Shown here: positions 10,611 through 21,483 of the stretch, in pieces
How the letters are laid out: each line of letters starts with the position of its first letter
How positions within the stretch are numbered: the first letter of the stretch is position 1
Assembly: GCA_037176885.1 (NCBI GenBank)
Contig: JAWWNJ010000020.1
Span: 2,046,001-2,110,000, forward strand
Length of the DNA stretch: 64,000 nucleotides
Direction of reading: 5' to 3'
From: Favolaschia claudopus
Taxonomy: Eukaryota > Basidiomycota > Agaricomycetes > Agaricales > Mycenaceae
Notes under the pieces: generated by a model
The model's input: only the letters and a program-made list of their open reading frames with translations
Told to the model about the DNA's origin: nothing
The model's database searches: none
Made by a program: the position numbers and the translations under genes

Positions 10611-11162
10611 CAGGCTCCTACCCACCCGCACGTTACGGGGTTGGGGAAGTCACAGTACTGTAGAAAGGATTTTACTGTGAATTGCTTGTGAGAACAATCA
10701 TGTCAATTGTCATCCATAAAAGGGAAATCACTGTTAGCCGAGACTACTGCTTCCGAACTTCAACTGCCCCAACCCCTCCACGGCGGCTGGCGTTTAACAA
10801 CCGTAAACGACATAGCCACATCTTGCCTAAATATTCGTTCTCAACCTTTTAGGCTCACATAAAATTGAGATATTAGACCCTCGCCCCCTATTTCCTGCGT
10901 TGAGAATGGCCACAGATTTTTTAGGCTGAGCTTCGGGGAGGGAGAGTGAAAACTGAAAAAAAATGATTTGGGTGGTGGCTATGTTGTTTACAGTTGTTAA
11001 ACGCCAGCCGCCGTGGAGGGGTTGAGGGGAACGAAGTACGGATATACTTGACAGTTCCGATCATGATTTGAAGCTCTGTATTACCATTGCAGTAAATTCA
11101 CTGTGTATCCCACCTACTGTGACTCCCCCAACCCCGTAACGTGCGGGTGGGTAGGAGCCTGG
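10611..11162. mobile_element. hAT-like foldback element, 552 bp, TSD AAGATTTC
   Basis: The two ends are long inverted repeats: CAGGCTCCTACCCACCCGCA at 10611 is inverted at 11162, and an inner block (CCCCTCCACGGCGGCTGGCG, then TTTAACAAC at about 10770-10810) is inverted at about 10990-11030. Eight-base duplications AAGATTTC flank it at 10603-10610 and 11163-11170. There is no coding content; an RNA copy would fold into a long hairpin. Confidence 0.8.
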
Positions 11163-11318
11163 AAGATTTCCTGCATCTGGCTTGGGTCGGGGAACTCGGC
11201 AAACGGTTGGTATTACATAATATATTGCATTTTTTTACTCTTTTTTTCTTGACCCTCCCAAACGTGGTTTTGAAGCATCCTGCAACTTTGTCCAAAAAGT
11301 GAAATAAGAGGTCCGGGG

Positions 11319-11474
11319 TGGATCCGTGAAGCAGTCCTCTATCGCTGCATCGTCCCCTTTTACGTTCCTACGGAGGTGAATGTTGCCGACTTATTCACGA
11401 AACCATTGTCGGCACCACGCCACAAGACTCTCGTCAAGATGTTGGGCATGGCTCCCCGACCGGATGCTCGTTGA
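11319..11474 (+). pseudogene. Copia pol 3' end (RNase H C-terminus), fragment
   Basis: The frame reads EAVLYRCIVPFYVPTEVNVA, then DLFTKPLSAPRHKTLVKMLG to a stop at 11472-11474. The DLFTKPL motif is the standard end of Copia RNase H. It is followed by a purine-rich tract (GAGGGGGAG) and then an LTR. The fragment is cut at 11319 by the duplication boundary; the mirror copy at 34765-35013 extends further upstream. Confidence 0.85.
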
Positions 11475-11488
11475 ACATTGAGGGGGAG

Positions 11489-11703
11489 TGTTGAAGTATT
11501 TATTTCTCTTCAATTTACCGTACATACCTTACTTTCTCCAACTCGCAATCCGTTCCGTTACGCGTCAGACATTCCTCATGTAGCTTTGTGTCACCGTCAC
11601 ATTCCTCAGTCGTTTCCTCCACGACTGAGGTATGTGCACTTGTATCTACTGCCCTTACAGCTTACTGATTCTCCTGGTAGTTTATACTTACTGTATTCTA
11701 TCA
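11489..11703 (+). repeat. Copia LTR (215 bp) with half-tRNA primer-binding site
   Basis: It begins TGTTGAAGTA right after a polypurine tract and ends ..TTCTATCA, giving TG..CA ends. It is followed at 11704 by GGTTATGGGCCC, complementary to the anticodon arm of initiator methionine tRNA, the site used by Drosophila copia with a half-tRNA primer. Copia sequence lies on both sides: a 3' end before it and a 5' gag after it, so it joins two element bodies in tandem. Mirror copy at 34536-34750. Confidence 0.8.
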
Positions 11704-11853
11704 GGTTATGGGCCCCGCGCCTCTGCTTAATCTCAGCCAGTACCGGACCGCTACTTGTCGAAAACTCGACGACTCTTTTTATCTCATTCCCCACATCTAC
11801 CCTGCTTCCCGCCACATTCTACGCCAAACTTGTCGCCTTCTCGCTGACACGTC

Positions 11854-14800
11854 ATGCCCGATCCGGACACCAAAACTACGACGGCTTCTTCCTAGGATTT
11901 ACCTCACGGCGCTGGGACTTTCTTTCTGCGCGGGGAGGACCGCCTCAAGGACGAAACCGGGTACTTCCCGTGGTCCAAACAGATGAAGTCAGCGTACGAG
12001 ACAATTGAAATCTGGGATATAGTTTTCACGGCATCCAAGCCGGGGGACAAGGCGTCTGCGGAGGAGCACAAAATTTGGAAGAAGAAGGACAGGTCACAAA
12101 ATTTGGAAGAAGAAGGACAGGTCCGCCCTCTCATATTTGCTGTCTTCTGTCGACAGCGAGCTCGTCGTCAAGGTCTCGGACTATGACACTGTCCACCAAG
12201 CCTGGACCGCTCTCGAGACCGAGTTTGGGCAGACTGGGACTGGGGGTATTATGCTCTGGTTCCGTTAGCTCACTCGTCCCCTCCTACGACACGCACGCAC
12301 TCGATCAGCATGTGAAGGCCTTCCAGAAAGCGCAGACTCATCTTACGAAGGCCGGATTCAGTATCCCCGGTCCTATCGTCAGCGCCATCTTCCTCTCCAC
12401 TCTTCCCTCCAATCCAGACGACCCCAAATCCTACTATTCCCTTGTCCAGAGCGCCAAGATTGACGACACGACTACTCTGGTCTCTACGATCCAGGGTGTC
12501 CTCGATTCCCGTCGCCGCAGGAAGTCCCCGAAGACCGAGGGTAAGTCGCAGGAGTCTGCCCTCCTCCGACGTCATCCTCCCAGACCAACAACTCCGCGTA
12601 CAGTGCACGTACAGCGGGTGCGTCCACCCTCATCGATTCCGGTACATCGACACACATTCACTCTGTTCGACGCGACTTCGTTTCTTACGCCCAAGCCGTA
12701 TCTGGAAATATCAGCGGGTTCGGCAACGGTTCGAGGAAAATCGAGGGTCGTACTAGCGTCCCATCCTAAGGGTGGTAACGTCCGACTCAGGTTGAAAGAT
12801 ACCTGTTATGTCCCTGACTCTCAGCCGACGCTTATATCAGTATCGCGGCTTGGTCAGGCGGACTGTTACACCGTCTTCGGCGGTGGACGCTGTGTTACCT
12901 TTGAGAAGGGTGACAGTGGAAAGCTCATCCGCAACCTTATTTCGTCCGAGAAGGTTATTCTGACCGCCTCTCTTGGTAGCGATCGACTCTATCACCTCGA
13001 TTTCTCGTCTCGACCTCCGATCTCTAAGCTTGAGGAGCTGCATCAACGTCTAGGGCATCTAGGCTATCCTGCGCTGCGCGCTCTCGTTCGGAAGGGTCAC
13101 ATTGCAGGCGTGAAACTATCTACGGCGGAACTCAATGCTTGCATGGAGGGCAAGATGACTCTTGCCTCTTTTCCTCCTTCGGAGGAGGAAAACGCCGAAC
13201 AAATTCTCGATCACGTTCATTCGGATCTTTGGACTGCTCCCGTCCGTACTCCGAGCGGATCGAAGTATGCCCTCGCTTTCACTGATGACTGCTCCCGCTG
13301 GATTTGGATGTTTTACCTGCGTCACAAGAGCAATGCAGTAGTCGCATTCAAGGAGTAGTTGGAGACGGCCGAGCGCGAGACAGGTCGCAAGCTTAAGGTC
13401 TGACACGTCGATAATGGGGGTGAATTTATCAACGAAGACCTCAGGCGGTTCTTGAAGGCACGCGGTATTCAGCTAAAAACCAGCGCTCCACGTACTCCTG
13501 AACAGAACGGTGTTGCCGAACGCCAGTTTAGGTCTACTTTTGACCGTGTTCGCACCGTCCTCATCGACTCCGACCTGCCGCTTAGCATGTGGGCCGAGGC
13601 CAGCAATTACATGGTCTATGTCAAAAACCGTAACCCACACAGCGCTCTCGACCTTCGTACCCCTTTCTCCATCCGCTTCCCAAACCGCAAACAGCCGAAG
13701 TACAGGTCTTTTCACCGGTTCGGTTGCAGGGCTTACCTCTATAACGACAATCCTAATCGCAAAAAGTTCGACCATCGTGGCGAATCGGTTATTTTTGTTG
13801 GGTACCCGGATGATCGCAAGGCTTGGAAGGTTTATCGCCCCCAAAAGCGTACCTTCATATCAAATTTGACGACAACTCAAACTGTGGGGAATTTCGGCTG
13901 AGGGGGAGATACACTCATACAAATATTCTTCTCTCAAACCGTCTTCGACCGAAGCTGACGATGATGCTTACAGCCCTCCTTCCTCCACTTCTACGCCTCC
14001 AGCTGCTAATCCGGTACCTCCTCGTGCACCATCCCCTCCTGCTCCGGCTGGACCTGCGGATATCGTGTCACAACCTAAACCCCGGGCACCTCGTCAACCT
14101 CGTCCTCTACCACCTTTGCGCGAACCATCTACCCGTATTCGGGAAGCCGCTGAGCTTAAGGCTGCAGCCGCAAACCTTAATTCGGGGTTAGCGGAAGCGC
14201 CAGCTCCAGAGGATTCTGACCGAGCACCCGAAGATTCTGCTTTTGCGGAATCCTGGGACGAATTTGAGTTCACTCATATCATTGGTCCCGGCGAAGTTCC
14301 TCGCAACTACAAGGAAGCGATGGAATCGCCCGATCGTTCCGAGTGGGAGAGCGCGATGGAAGTAGAGCTTGATAGCATTGCGAGGATGGGTACATGGGAA
14401 CTTGTCCCACCACCTCCCGGTGTCACCCCGCTTGGTTCGCCCTTTGAAGCACGACAGTACTGGTGCTATCACTCGGTACAAAGCTCGTCTATGTGCACAG
14501 GGTACACCCCAGGGCCCAGGTATTGATTTTTTGATGTCTTTTGCTCCTGTTGTGAAGTCAGAGTCGCTTCGTTACCTCCTAACCCTAGCTGCAAAGCTAG
14601 ACTGGGAATTTCACGTTGTGGACGTCGACTCCGCCTTTCTCAACAGCGAGACGGATCCAGACGAGCCATCTATCTACATGCGACAGCCTCAGGGCCATCG
14701 TGTTCGTGGAAAGGAGGACTACGTCTGTCTCCTGAAAAGGGGAATTTACGGGTTAAAGCAAGCAGCACTTCTCTGGTACCAAAAATTACGTTCCATTTTG

Positions 14801-15316
14801 GTCAAGATTGGTTTCCGGGTGTGCATTGCTGATCCGTGCGTCTTTATTCGTCGCCTGGAGAAGGCTATTTCCATCATCAGCGCCCACGTTGATGATCTCG
14901 GCTTATTCTGCTCCTCTGTTGCAGGAATCAAGGACTTGGGAGAGTCGAAATCCATTCTTGGCCTCGAAATCCTGCGTGATGGTGCGGTTCGACCGCACCA
15001 TCCCCTTGTCGCATCATTTCTATATTGACTCGATTGTGGCTTGGTATCGCATGGAGGATGCACGGCCCGTATACTCGCCAGTCAACACGTCGGCCGCTCC
15101 GCTTTCCAAGTCTCAATCTCCTCAGACTTCGGAAGAACTCCAGCGCATGACCAACGTTCCCTACCAGCACGCCGTTGGTTTGCTCATGCATACCGCCGTT
15201 CAATGCCGTCCCACACGTTGGGCGTGAAATCATGTGGCTCCGCTCTCTTCTGTTCGAGCGTGGTTTCTTACTACCTCCCGGACCGACTTCCCTTTCCATC
15301 GACAATACTTCCAACA
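11854..15316 (+). pseudogene. Copia Gag-Pol pseudogene, left arm
   Basis: Domains in order: a gag N-terminus (EDRLKDETGYFPWSKQMKSA, about 11930), gag region (VHQAWTALETEFGQTGTGG), a protease remnant (TLIDSGTSTHIHSVRRDF, about 12630), GAG-pre-integrase (LEELHQRLGHLGYPALRALV), integrase (HSDLW..TDDCSRW, HVDNGGEF, TPEQNGVAE), RVT_2 reverse transcriptase (VDSAFLNS, GIYGLKQAALLWYQKL, AHVDDLGLF) and an RNase H part (HVGREIMWLRSLLF, IDNTSNT) that stops at a junction with DIRS-like sequence at 15316/15317. In-frame stops (13356, 13402), several frameshifts and a small deletion after AHVDD show it is dead. A 29-bp tandem duplication lies at about 12066-12123. The mirror copy shares the same lesions, so inactivation predates duplication. 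Confidence 0.85.
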
Positions 15317-15722
15317 CCGTCAAAGTAGAAGCCGTACAGCAGAGAGTCGTCTGGGCATACTACAATGTGGTGAAACGCACGCCGCAGGTCAATCTTCAAG
15401 AGGAGAGCGCCAGGACCAAGGCGGCGGAGGCGGTCAAAGAAGGTGTCGAGCGAGGTGTAGGAGAGTGTTACTGCGTCAGAGGAGATGCTATCGTTAATAG
15501 ACGAGCCACGAGGATAAGAGAGGTGGTGGACAGTGCGCCACCCGCCATCTGCTTTGGGGACAGTGCCCACAGGTGAGTAAACGACCCGGCGCTGCTCGTG
15601 AATGGGGAGGCAGTCGACACGGCGAAGCTCACCCAGAGAGAAATTTGCCAGAATATCTGCAGCGGTTACAGCGTGCTCGGACGGTGTAGCAGGCAGATTT
15701 CGTGAGAAGGCACGGCCCACTC
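15317..15722 (-). pseudogene. DIRS-type reverse transcriptase N-terminal part, left arm
   Basis: On the minus strand the frame reads AADILANFSLGELRRVDCLP, VYSPVGTVPKADGGWRTVHH, LSYPRGSSINDSIS and LLKIDLRRAFHHIVVCPDD, then ends in YGFYFDG at the Copia junction. This is the start of a reverse transcriptase of the DIRS group; the same order is seen in the chimeric ORF at 24.2-24.5 kb. The catalytic YLDD region is lost. Mirror copy at 30516-30921. Confidence 0.75.
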
Positions 15723-16053
15723 GGGGGCCGGTGTATCCAATTGACGCACCATAGGTACAGATATTATGTAGGTGTTATACGAAGGAGGGGTCAGGATAAT
15801 CCTGAAGTAAGAAAGATAACATAGCGGGATTAAGGGAGCTAGTAACACAAGGACCAGAGGTAGGGGCAACTGGGAATGTGATGTGTGTATTAGGACGGGG
15901 AGGGGGAGGATGCATTAGACGGGCAGCGAGATGAGCGGTATGCAAAAGGGGTGATAGAGAGGGTGGGGTGCGAGGAGCCAGTGGACGAAGAGGAACCGAA
16001 GGGTTGGTCGGAGTGGGGCAGAGGCCGGACTCGGTCGGCATGCCCCAAACATC

Positions 16054-16631
16054 CTACTTCCGCTTCTGGGGGCAAGCATGTGCAGGGTGGGCGCCATGAC
16101 ACGCAATGCAGACGTGGCGGCGAGAGCACTTGTCACCCATGCGGCAACCAGCGGCGTCCTGAAACTTGTAGCAAGTCTTGTCAACCTTTGGCCGGGATGC
16201 AGGGGCGCTGGGTTCGGGCACTTGGAGGAGAATGGTGGAGGCAGTGGGTAGCGAACCAGCCTGGTGGAGACGAGGCCCTGATTGGGCGTCACCCAGCGCG
16301 TGGGGAGAAAGTTCTCCGCCATGCGCACACGAATAAATTCGTAGTGGCAACGCAATACTGCGGACCACTCGTACTGTGTGGTGAAATCCATGAGCTGGCT
16401 GGTGCAGATAGAAAGCGCGGCAGCAACACCACCATTGGTGGTGTCAATGAGGGAGCGGATGCCGGTGTAGGTCGACCAGGCATCAAGGAGCGGAGGCAGG
16501 GGAAGGCCAGGACCCATGCGCGGGGAAGGCCCGCATCGAGGGCTTCCTCTGGTTGTTCCGGGGCGGCAACACCAGAAGTCGGGTGGAAGAGGATGGGCAC
16601 GGGGGAAGCGGGGGCAGCGGCGGCGATGGAG
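16054..16631 (-). pseudogene. DIRS-like Gag with zinc-finger C-terminus, left arm
   Basis: Minus-strand reading gives AWSTYTGIRSLIDTTNGGVA, then SQLMDFTTQYEWSAVLRCHY and a Cys/His end (CYKFQDAAGCRMGDKCSRRH then VCIACHGAHPAHAC) near 16054-16190. Two reading-frame changes are needed: one single-base deletion near 16555, absent from the right arm, and one shared change near 16260. The upstream part of the same gag is at about 18808-18960, separated by the KH-domain LTR element that inserted with a 5-bp duplication GAGAG. Confidence 0.65.
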
Positions 16632-16705
16632 GAGAGTGTGAGGGGAGAAGGGCCCAGGAGCCAAGTCGATAACAAACCTGGGGATCAGAGATCCCCAGCG
16701 GACTA

Positions 16706-17288
16706 AGGTAGGCGTCAGTCACTTGCAACAAGCGGTCACATGACGTGTCACGTCACGCGTAACGCGGCAAAAATTTCGACACGAAAACAAAACCTGCTGG
16801 ATTTTGCTCAATTTCAACGATTTTGAGGTCGAAAAAAGTTTGGTCATTATGTAATCATAACTGGAGATAGGATGAGATTTCTCTAGTCACCGTTGTATGA
16901 TGCCCCAAGATGTTGCGCACTGCAGCCAATGTCCACGGTATAGTGTGTATGCTGTTGTGCTGGCGGCTTGCCGGTAATTGATGGGATCCTACCCTATATG
17001 GTGCGTGGGAGCATTACATAAGCGGCAAATTTCGCTCTCGTCCCAAACCAAAATGGCTCCAATCGCTGAAAAACTCATTTCTGCATTCAAAAAAAATGGG
17101 TTGGAAGAATGGTCTACTGCTCCATCACAAGATAGTATTTTTAAATTCTGAGACCAGGGATGTCTTCCATTTGCTCAAATACACCATTTCTAGGTCCCAC
17201 TTTTTACCCTAATGTTTTGTGGCCAGAGCTTAATGGCTGTCACACTTTGGTCATGTGACCGCTTGTTGTAAGTGACTGACGCCTACCT
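16706..17288. mobile_element. Tc1/mariner-type MITE, 583 bp, only in the left arm
   Basis: TIRs of about 38 bp start AGGTAGGCGTCAGTCACTTG and are inverted at the right end. The element is flanked by TA on both sides (16704-16705 and 17289-17290). The right arm at the mirror position has the empty site with a single TA, so the boundaries and target duplication are proven by comparison within this window. It lies inside the LTR of the KH element. No coding capacity. Confidence 0.9.
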
Positions 17289-17467
17289 TACCTATATACA
17301 AGAGGTGACGTAAGATATGACGTAAGTGAGCACAGCATGATGTCTTGGAGACAGAGAACTTCTGCCCAAGTCAGAAGACGTCATAGCTGTGGAGTCCCCT
17401 GACATCACCCCCTCTTCAAGATTCGTCGTCTCGACGAAGACCAAAGCCCAGTAGAATGAACGATCCT

Positions 17468-18514
17468 TCAAAATCCTGGATCGCCACGGAAGAGTAGGTT
17501 GCCCTGGGAGTCAATCCGCGTATCAGACGCAGACACTGCACCGCCTCGCCGTGCCGTCTGTGGTCGACATCCCCTTTCAGGTCGAATAGAATCAATGGCC
17601 ATAGGCGAAGGAGCTACTGAACGTGGAGAGGGGGATGGGACGGCAGTGGGCATGGCCACCGAGGGGGCATAAGGAGTAGAGCTGGGGCGGGGAGTAGGAA
17701 TAGGGGACGCCATTACCTGCGTAGGAATAGAGATGGTGGCAGGGTTATGGGGTAGGGAGTGAGAGGCGGGGTAGGAAGACTCCTGTGGTGCAAATCGCAC
17801 CCCAGACTTCCTTGGCTGTGTAGCGGCACCTGGGTGTGGCGGAGCACTGGCCGCTGGAGGGGGCGGAACCGGAGCTGGTGGCTGAGACGGACGGACGGGG
17901 TGTGCGCGCTTCTTCAGCGGGCGAGCGCCCTCGCCAGAAGCGTTCAGCAAAACCGGCACCGGGCCAGGAGGGTGAGGGGCAGGGTCCCCGGAAAGGCGTG
18001 ACGGACCTTTCTTCTTAGAGCGGATACGCTTACGCATGAAACGCTTCCCAAGCGCAATTAGCGCTTCACCAATTTGCTGGTCGGTACCACGGATAGATAC
18101 ACGGCGCTCCAAGGGGGAAGCCTTATCAGTATAGGCTCGAAGTTGGGCGCCGGAGATGTCGTGTGACTGATGGAGACCCTTACCACCACGGCCAACGATA
18201 TGCCCGACGACCGACTCAGGCACCACAAGCGTACACGAGTAGCGGGACGGTGAGTCCTCTGCAGTAGGGAGGGTTTCAGCGAGTGGTATGGTGGTGTGGC
18301 CGACAGCGATGATGGCAGGGGTAGGGGCTGGGGTTGAAGGTGCAGAGCCCCAGCGAGCACCATCCCAGGAGAAGCGCCAGGCATGCCCTCGGGGAGTAGA
18401 GGCTGCAGTGTCTCCAAACTCAAGACGATCAAGACGGTCGTGGACGCGCTGTAGTTCGCTTCGAAGGAGAGTGCAGTAGGAATAAAGGTCCTGAGGAACT
18501 GCGGGGGTTGCCAT
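17468..18514 (-). CDS. KH-domain protein of a small LTR element (348 aa), complete copy
   Basis: MATPAVPQDLYSYC at 18514 opens 348 codons. Residues about 10-40 look helical (LRSELQRVHDRLDRLEFGD, coiled-coil-like). Residues about 90-165 form a KH-type RNA-binding domain: YSCTLVVPESVVGHIVGRGG with the G-R-G-G loop, then KGLHQSHDISGAQLRAYTD, RRVSIRGTDQQIGEALIALG and a basic tail RFMRKRIRSKKKG. The remainder is Pro/Ser/Ala-rich and disordered. There is no protease, reverse transcriptase or integrase. As the only gene between LTRs it probably binds the element RNA in the manner of a nucleocapsid; that role is inferred. The start codon context shares 37 bp with the kelch gene at 61.1 kb. Mirror copy at 28509-29354 lacks 67 residues. 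Confidence 0.8.
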   Translation of the reverse strand: MATPAVPQDLYSYCTLLRSELQRVHDRLDRLEFGDTAASTPRGHAWRFSWDGARWGSAPSTPAPTPAIIAVGHTTIPLAETLPTAEDSPSRYSCTLVVPESVVGHIVGRGGKGLHQSHDISGAQLRAYTDKASPLERRVSIRGTDQQIGEALIALGKRFMRKRIRSKKKGPSRLSGDPAPHPPGPVPVLLNASGEGARPLKKRAHPVRPSQPPAPVPPPPAASAPPHPGAATQPRKSGVRFAPQESSYPASHSLPHNPATISIPTQVMASPIPTPRPSSTPYAPSVAMPTAVPSPSPRSVAPSPMAIDSIRPERGCRPQTARRGGAVSASDTRIDSQGNLLFRGDPGF

Positions 18515-18807
18515 AGCAAGGGAGGTGTGAGGTCGATGGTAGGATGAGGGCAGAGTAGGAAGTAGGGTGGTCGGCTGGGGCTAGGAGAGTGCCAGAGTCG
18601 AATAGAAGGTTTGTTATGCTGTGAGGGGAGAAGGGCCCAGGAGCCAAGTCGATAACAAACCTGGGGATCAGAGATCCCCAGCGGACTACCTATATACAAG
18701 AGGTGACGTAAGATATGACGTAAGTGAGCACAGCATGATGTCTTGGAGACAGAGAACTTCTGCCCAAGTCAGAAGACGTCATAGCTGTGGAGTCCCCTGA
18801 CAGAGAG

Positions 18808-18962
18808 CTTGGGGAGGTCGTCGGCTTCGAAGGTGCCATTCACAATGGCGTCAATGTGCGCCAGCTTGACGCGGCGGTACCACATCGTGGGGGACCGAAA
18901 GGAGGCGGAAGCGAAATTGTCAAGCTCACCGGCTGCGTTGGTAGTGGGGACCGTAACATTCT
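18808..18962 (-). pseudogene. DIRS-like Gag, N-terminal part, left arm
   Basis: Minus-strand reading VTVPTTNAAGELDNFASASF, MWYRRVKLAHIDAIVNGTFE and ADDLPKLS runs up to the KH-element insertion and resumes at 16631. The start is not clear. Mirror copy at 28062-28220. Confidence 0.45.
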
Positions 18963-19540
18963 AATAGGGAGGTTGTGCGAGCGACCCAGGTCGCTATTAA
19001 ACCGCTTAGGTCTTCACAACGAGCAGTCTCAGATGTGATATCCCAGCGACCTAGGAATGTCCCAGGGCAATACTCTTCTAGGTCGCTTGGAGATCACACG
19101 TGGTATGAAGTTAGGATTGGCCTGAGTTCTCGAGAGGGAGAGATGAGTAAGCAAGCCATTGATATATTGGGCGTGAACTCCGAAATGGAGCTCGCTGCAC
19201 TCCGCCCGAAGACGAAGGAGCCGAGGCAGCCCCTACACAACTAAAGAATACAGAACAAATCCGTAGCTACGTGAGTGCGCAGGAAATAGCAAAACTAACT
19301 AGGGATGGGTGGGTGGGCACAAAAAAAGAGGGTATGACGGCGACGGGGGGACAAGACTAGAAGCGGGGAAGGAGACTCGAGGTCATGGAGGGGGAGGGGC
19401 TGGAGAAGAGAAGGTCTCAAAGAGACGGAGTCACCGAGCCAAAGGCGCGATGCGGAGGCGGGCGAGACGAAAAGAATGAGGAGACATGTGACTGATGGGT
19501 GATCGCTTTAGCCAATCCCTTCGGTCTGTCCAGACCACCT

Positions 19541-19823
19541 ATGATAGCGGACAGAACTTCATGTCAAGCCGTAATTTTGGTTGAAATTCTTCAAGATTTG
19601 AGATGTAGCAGGAACATAGGGTGGGTTTATAAGTAAAATTTTCATTTCAGAGAAAACGGAGTAACCCTAACCTAGGGTAAGAAAAGCGCGAAATTTTTGC
19701 GGAAATTTCCAAAATTGTGTGTACCTAACTTGCGATTTTGCGCTGAAAAATTTGCAATTTGCCCTCCAAACAGCACCAGATTGCTCTGTGATGGTGTTAG
19801 ACTCCCCTGATACTGTGAACCAT
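19541..19823. other. Spacer start, no gene seen
   Basis: Sequence unique to the spacer side of the left arm. No coding motif; a few AT-rich patches. Confidence 0.4.
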
Positions 19824-19973
19824 CTGTCTCGGTTGCCCAGACGTTCGAGAGAGCATCTTGGCGCGCTGCGCGCGCGGGCGGACCTGCGGTCCGCTATTGA
19901 TCCTTGCCACGCGAGGTCGGTTAGTTTTGATGTGCGCAAGATGCTCTCGGAACGTCTGGGGCAGTTGCCCTGT
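19824..19973. mobile_element. MITE of the CTGTCTCGG..CCCAGACGT family
   Basis: The left end CTGTCTCGGTTGCCCAGACG and right end AACGTCTGGGGCAGTTGCCC match the two ends of the unit that forms the element at 8138. Just inside, AGAGAGCATCTTG is inverted as CAAGATGCTCTC. The middle is strongly GC-rich (GCGCGCTGCGCGCGCGGGCG). I found no clear target duplication. Confidence 0.65.
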
Positions 19974-20110
19974 CACACCGCCCATGCAGTCACATCTGCT
20001 ATCTTTTGTTACAATCTCTGATTATCATGCCTTTGTTTGCTCGTGTCAATACATCAAAGTCTATACACTCTTCGACGCGCCGTCGAGCTGGCCCTTCCCT
20101 GCCTATTGAG

Positions 20111-20819
20111 ATGCCGCGGGAGCACGACCATGTCCAACGCACCGCCGCATCCCAACAAATTCTCAAGGATGCCCGCGAAAAAGCGCGTCAGAAGACCGGT
20201 TACGACTCGGCATCGACCCGACGCGAATTGACGCGTCTTTTCGAATCTAGCTTCAAAAAACCTCCATATACTTGGCAGCTCGACGTCTCTGAGGCTTATC
20301 TGCTCAAGCTTGACGTGATTCTCATCGCTGGGACTGGGTCCGGGAAAACAATACTATTCATGATGCCGCTTTTATTAAATCGTGAAAAGTATTCGTTGGT
20401 GATTTCCCCATTGAAGATTTTGCAGGAGGAACAGGTGCGAGGCCATTTCTGCATCTCTGCTAGTGGTACTAATCAATTCTCAGGCAAAACGGTTCGAGAA
20501 GCTCGGCCTAAATGCTGCCGCGGTGAACGGAGACACATTCTCTCGTGAATTGCAGAAAGTACGTGTTTTCGACGCGTCTCTACGCGTATATCCTCTAATT
20601 CTTCAAAGGAACTCGAGGGCCAGACCCACAACGCAATAGTCACGTCGCCCGAGATGTGTCTTGAGCACGAATCTCTCCGGAAATGGATACAAGATCCCGT
20701 TACCGGCAGAAGGGCTCTCGGCACCATCATCGACGAAGCTCACTGCCTGTCACAATGGGGTGGGGATTTCCGGCCGCATTATGCCCTTCTCAGCAAGCTC
20801 CGCAGCTGAGTTTGAAGGA
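20111..20819 (+). pseudogene. Truncated RecQ-like DNA helicase (motifs Q to II only)
   Basis: Three exons: 20111-20434, 20484-20558 and 20609-20819, with introns of 49 and 50 bp that keep frame. The 203-codon product contains Walker A in LIAGTGSGKTILFMMPLLL, motif Ia region SPLKILQEEQ, then TSPEMCLE and the DEAH box with the RecQ signature IIDEAHCLSQWGGDFRPHY. It stops at 20817-20819 shortly after motif II. RecQ-like helicases are several hundred residues longer and need motifs III-VI, so ATP-driven unwinding is not expected. The start could also be the ATG at 20027 in the same frame. From memory, such RecQ-like genes are common as repeated copies in agaricomycetes. Confidence 0.8.
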
Positions 20820-21100
20820 TCAAGGGCAGCCGAATGATTACCAATTAGTGATACAGTCAATGTACTGCTAGACTCCGACATGGGCCGATAAACGGCCCGC
20901 AGTGAGGATAATGGAATATTGATTGATTGATTGATTGACTGGCGGCAGTTTGGCGGCACTTTCAATACTGCCGCCAAATTTTAGTGCTTGAGTTCAATAG
21001 CTCTAGGGATACTCCGAGAGCCATAATACCCGGTAATATTGCTCAATAATGCATATCGAGTGTTTCCATTGTGCTACATTTGATTTAGGTATCGGTTCAA

Positions 21101-21132
21101 TTACGTACCTTTCTCTGGAGAAAGGTACGTAA
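21101..21132. repeat. Perfect hairpin, 15-bp arms, 2-nt loop
   Basis: TTACGTACCTTTCTC, loop TG, then the exact reverse complement GAGAAAGGTACGTAA. Such a short loop is unlike ordinary MITE or pre-miRNA hairpins. Confidence 0.9.
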
Positions 21133-21483
21133 CACAACTCGAGCCGACTTTTCGCAGTTACTTATTGGGGGGGAATGGAATGAGAACCAGGATACCTTTA
21201 GAATATGCTGTATTTGAATAACGGTGGCCCCAATAGTTCATTTTGCGAAGAAGTCCAGCTTTGCACCTATTTGGTTTTGACAGGTGCTGCCGGCAGCAGC
21301 TTCTTTCTCCCAACGCGCACGACTGGCTTCAGGAAACCGCTCCTCGTCAACTCGCTTCAATGTCAGCGTTCTCAGAGGATTCTAATGATGCCTACTATAG
21401 CATCTGCTTTTTTGTGACTCTTGTTCAACTCTTGCAAATTCACATATGTCACCGACTGTTGAATTCAAAGTCTTGCACTGTGT

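Larger units (their letters stand above)
16637..18802 (-). mobile_element. KH-domain LTR element, left-arm copy, carrying a MITE
   Basis: LTRs: 18620-18802 (5') and 16637-17404 (3'; 183 bp of LTR interrupted by the 583-bp MITE at 16706-17288). The internal region holds one gene (17468-18514). Target duplications GAGAG lie at 18803-18807 and 16632-16636. The primer position after the 5' LTR (18607-18617) is again complementary to the predicted RNA start. This copy retains the 201-bp segment missing in the right arm and therefore has the complete KH protein. Confidence 0.85.
11319..19540. repeat. Left arm of giant inverted duplication (8.2 kb)
   Basis: Every feature from 11319 to 19540 recurs in reverse orientation between 27483 and 34920. 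Positions add to 46239 in the outer part. The sum steps by a few single-base indels, then by 585 at the MITE present only in this arm (16706-17288 plus TA) and by 201 at a segment missing from the right arm. Protein frames of hundreds of codons match with one or two changes (a 427-codon Copia frame differs by Phe to Cys only). The outer break lies in Copia RNase H sequence, the inner break at CCACCTA near 19540. Confidence 0.9.

Noticed and set aside
15951..16706. 251-codon plus-strand frame (and its mirror at 29565-30287)
   Set aside because: It is the antisense of the DIRS-like gag; the minus-strand reading has recognisable Cys/His and helical blocks, this one does not.
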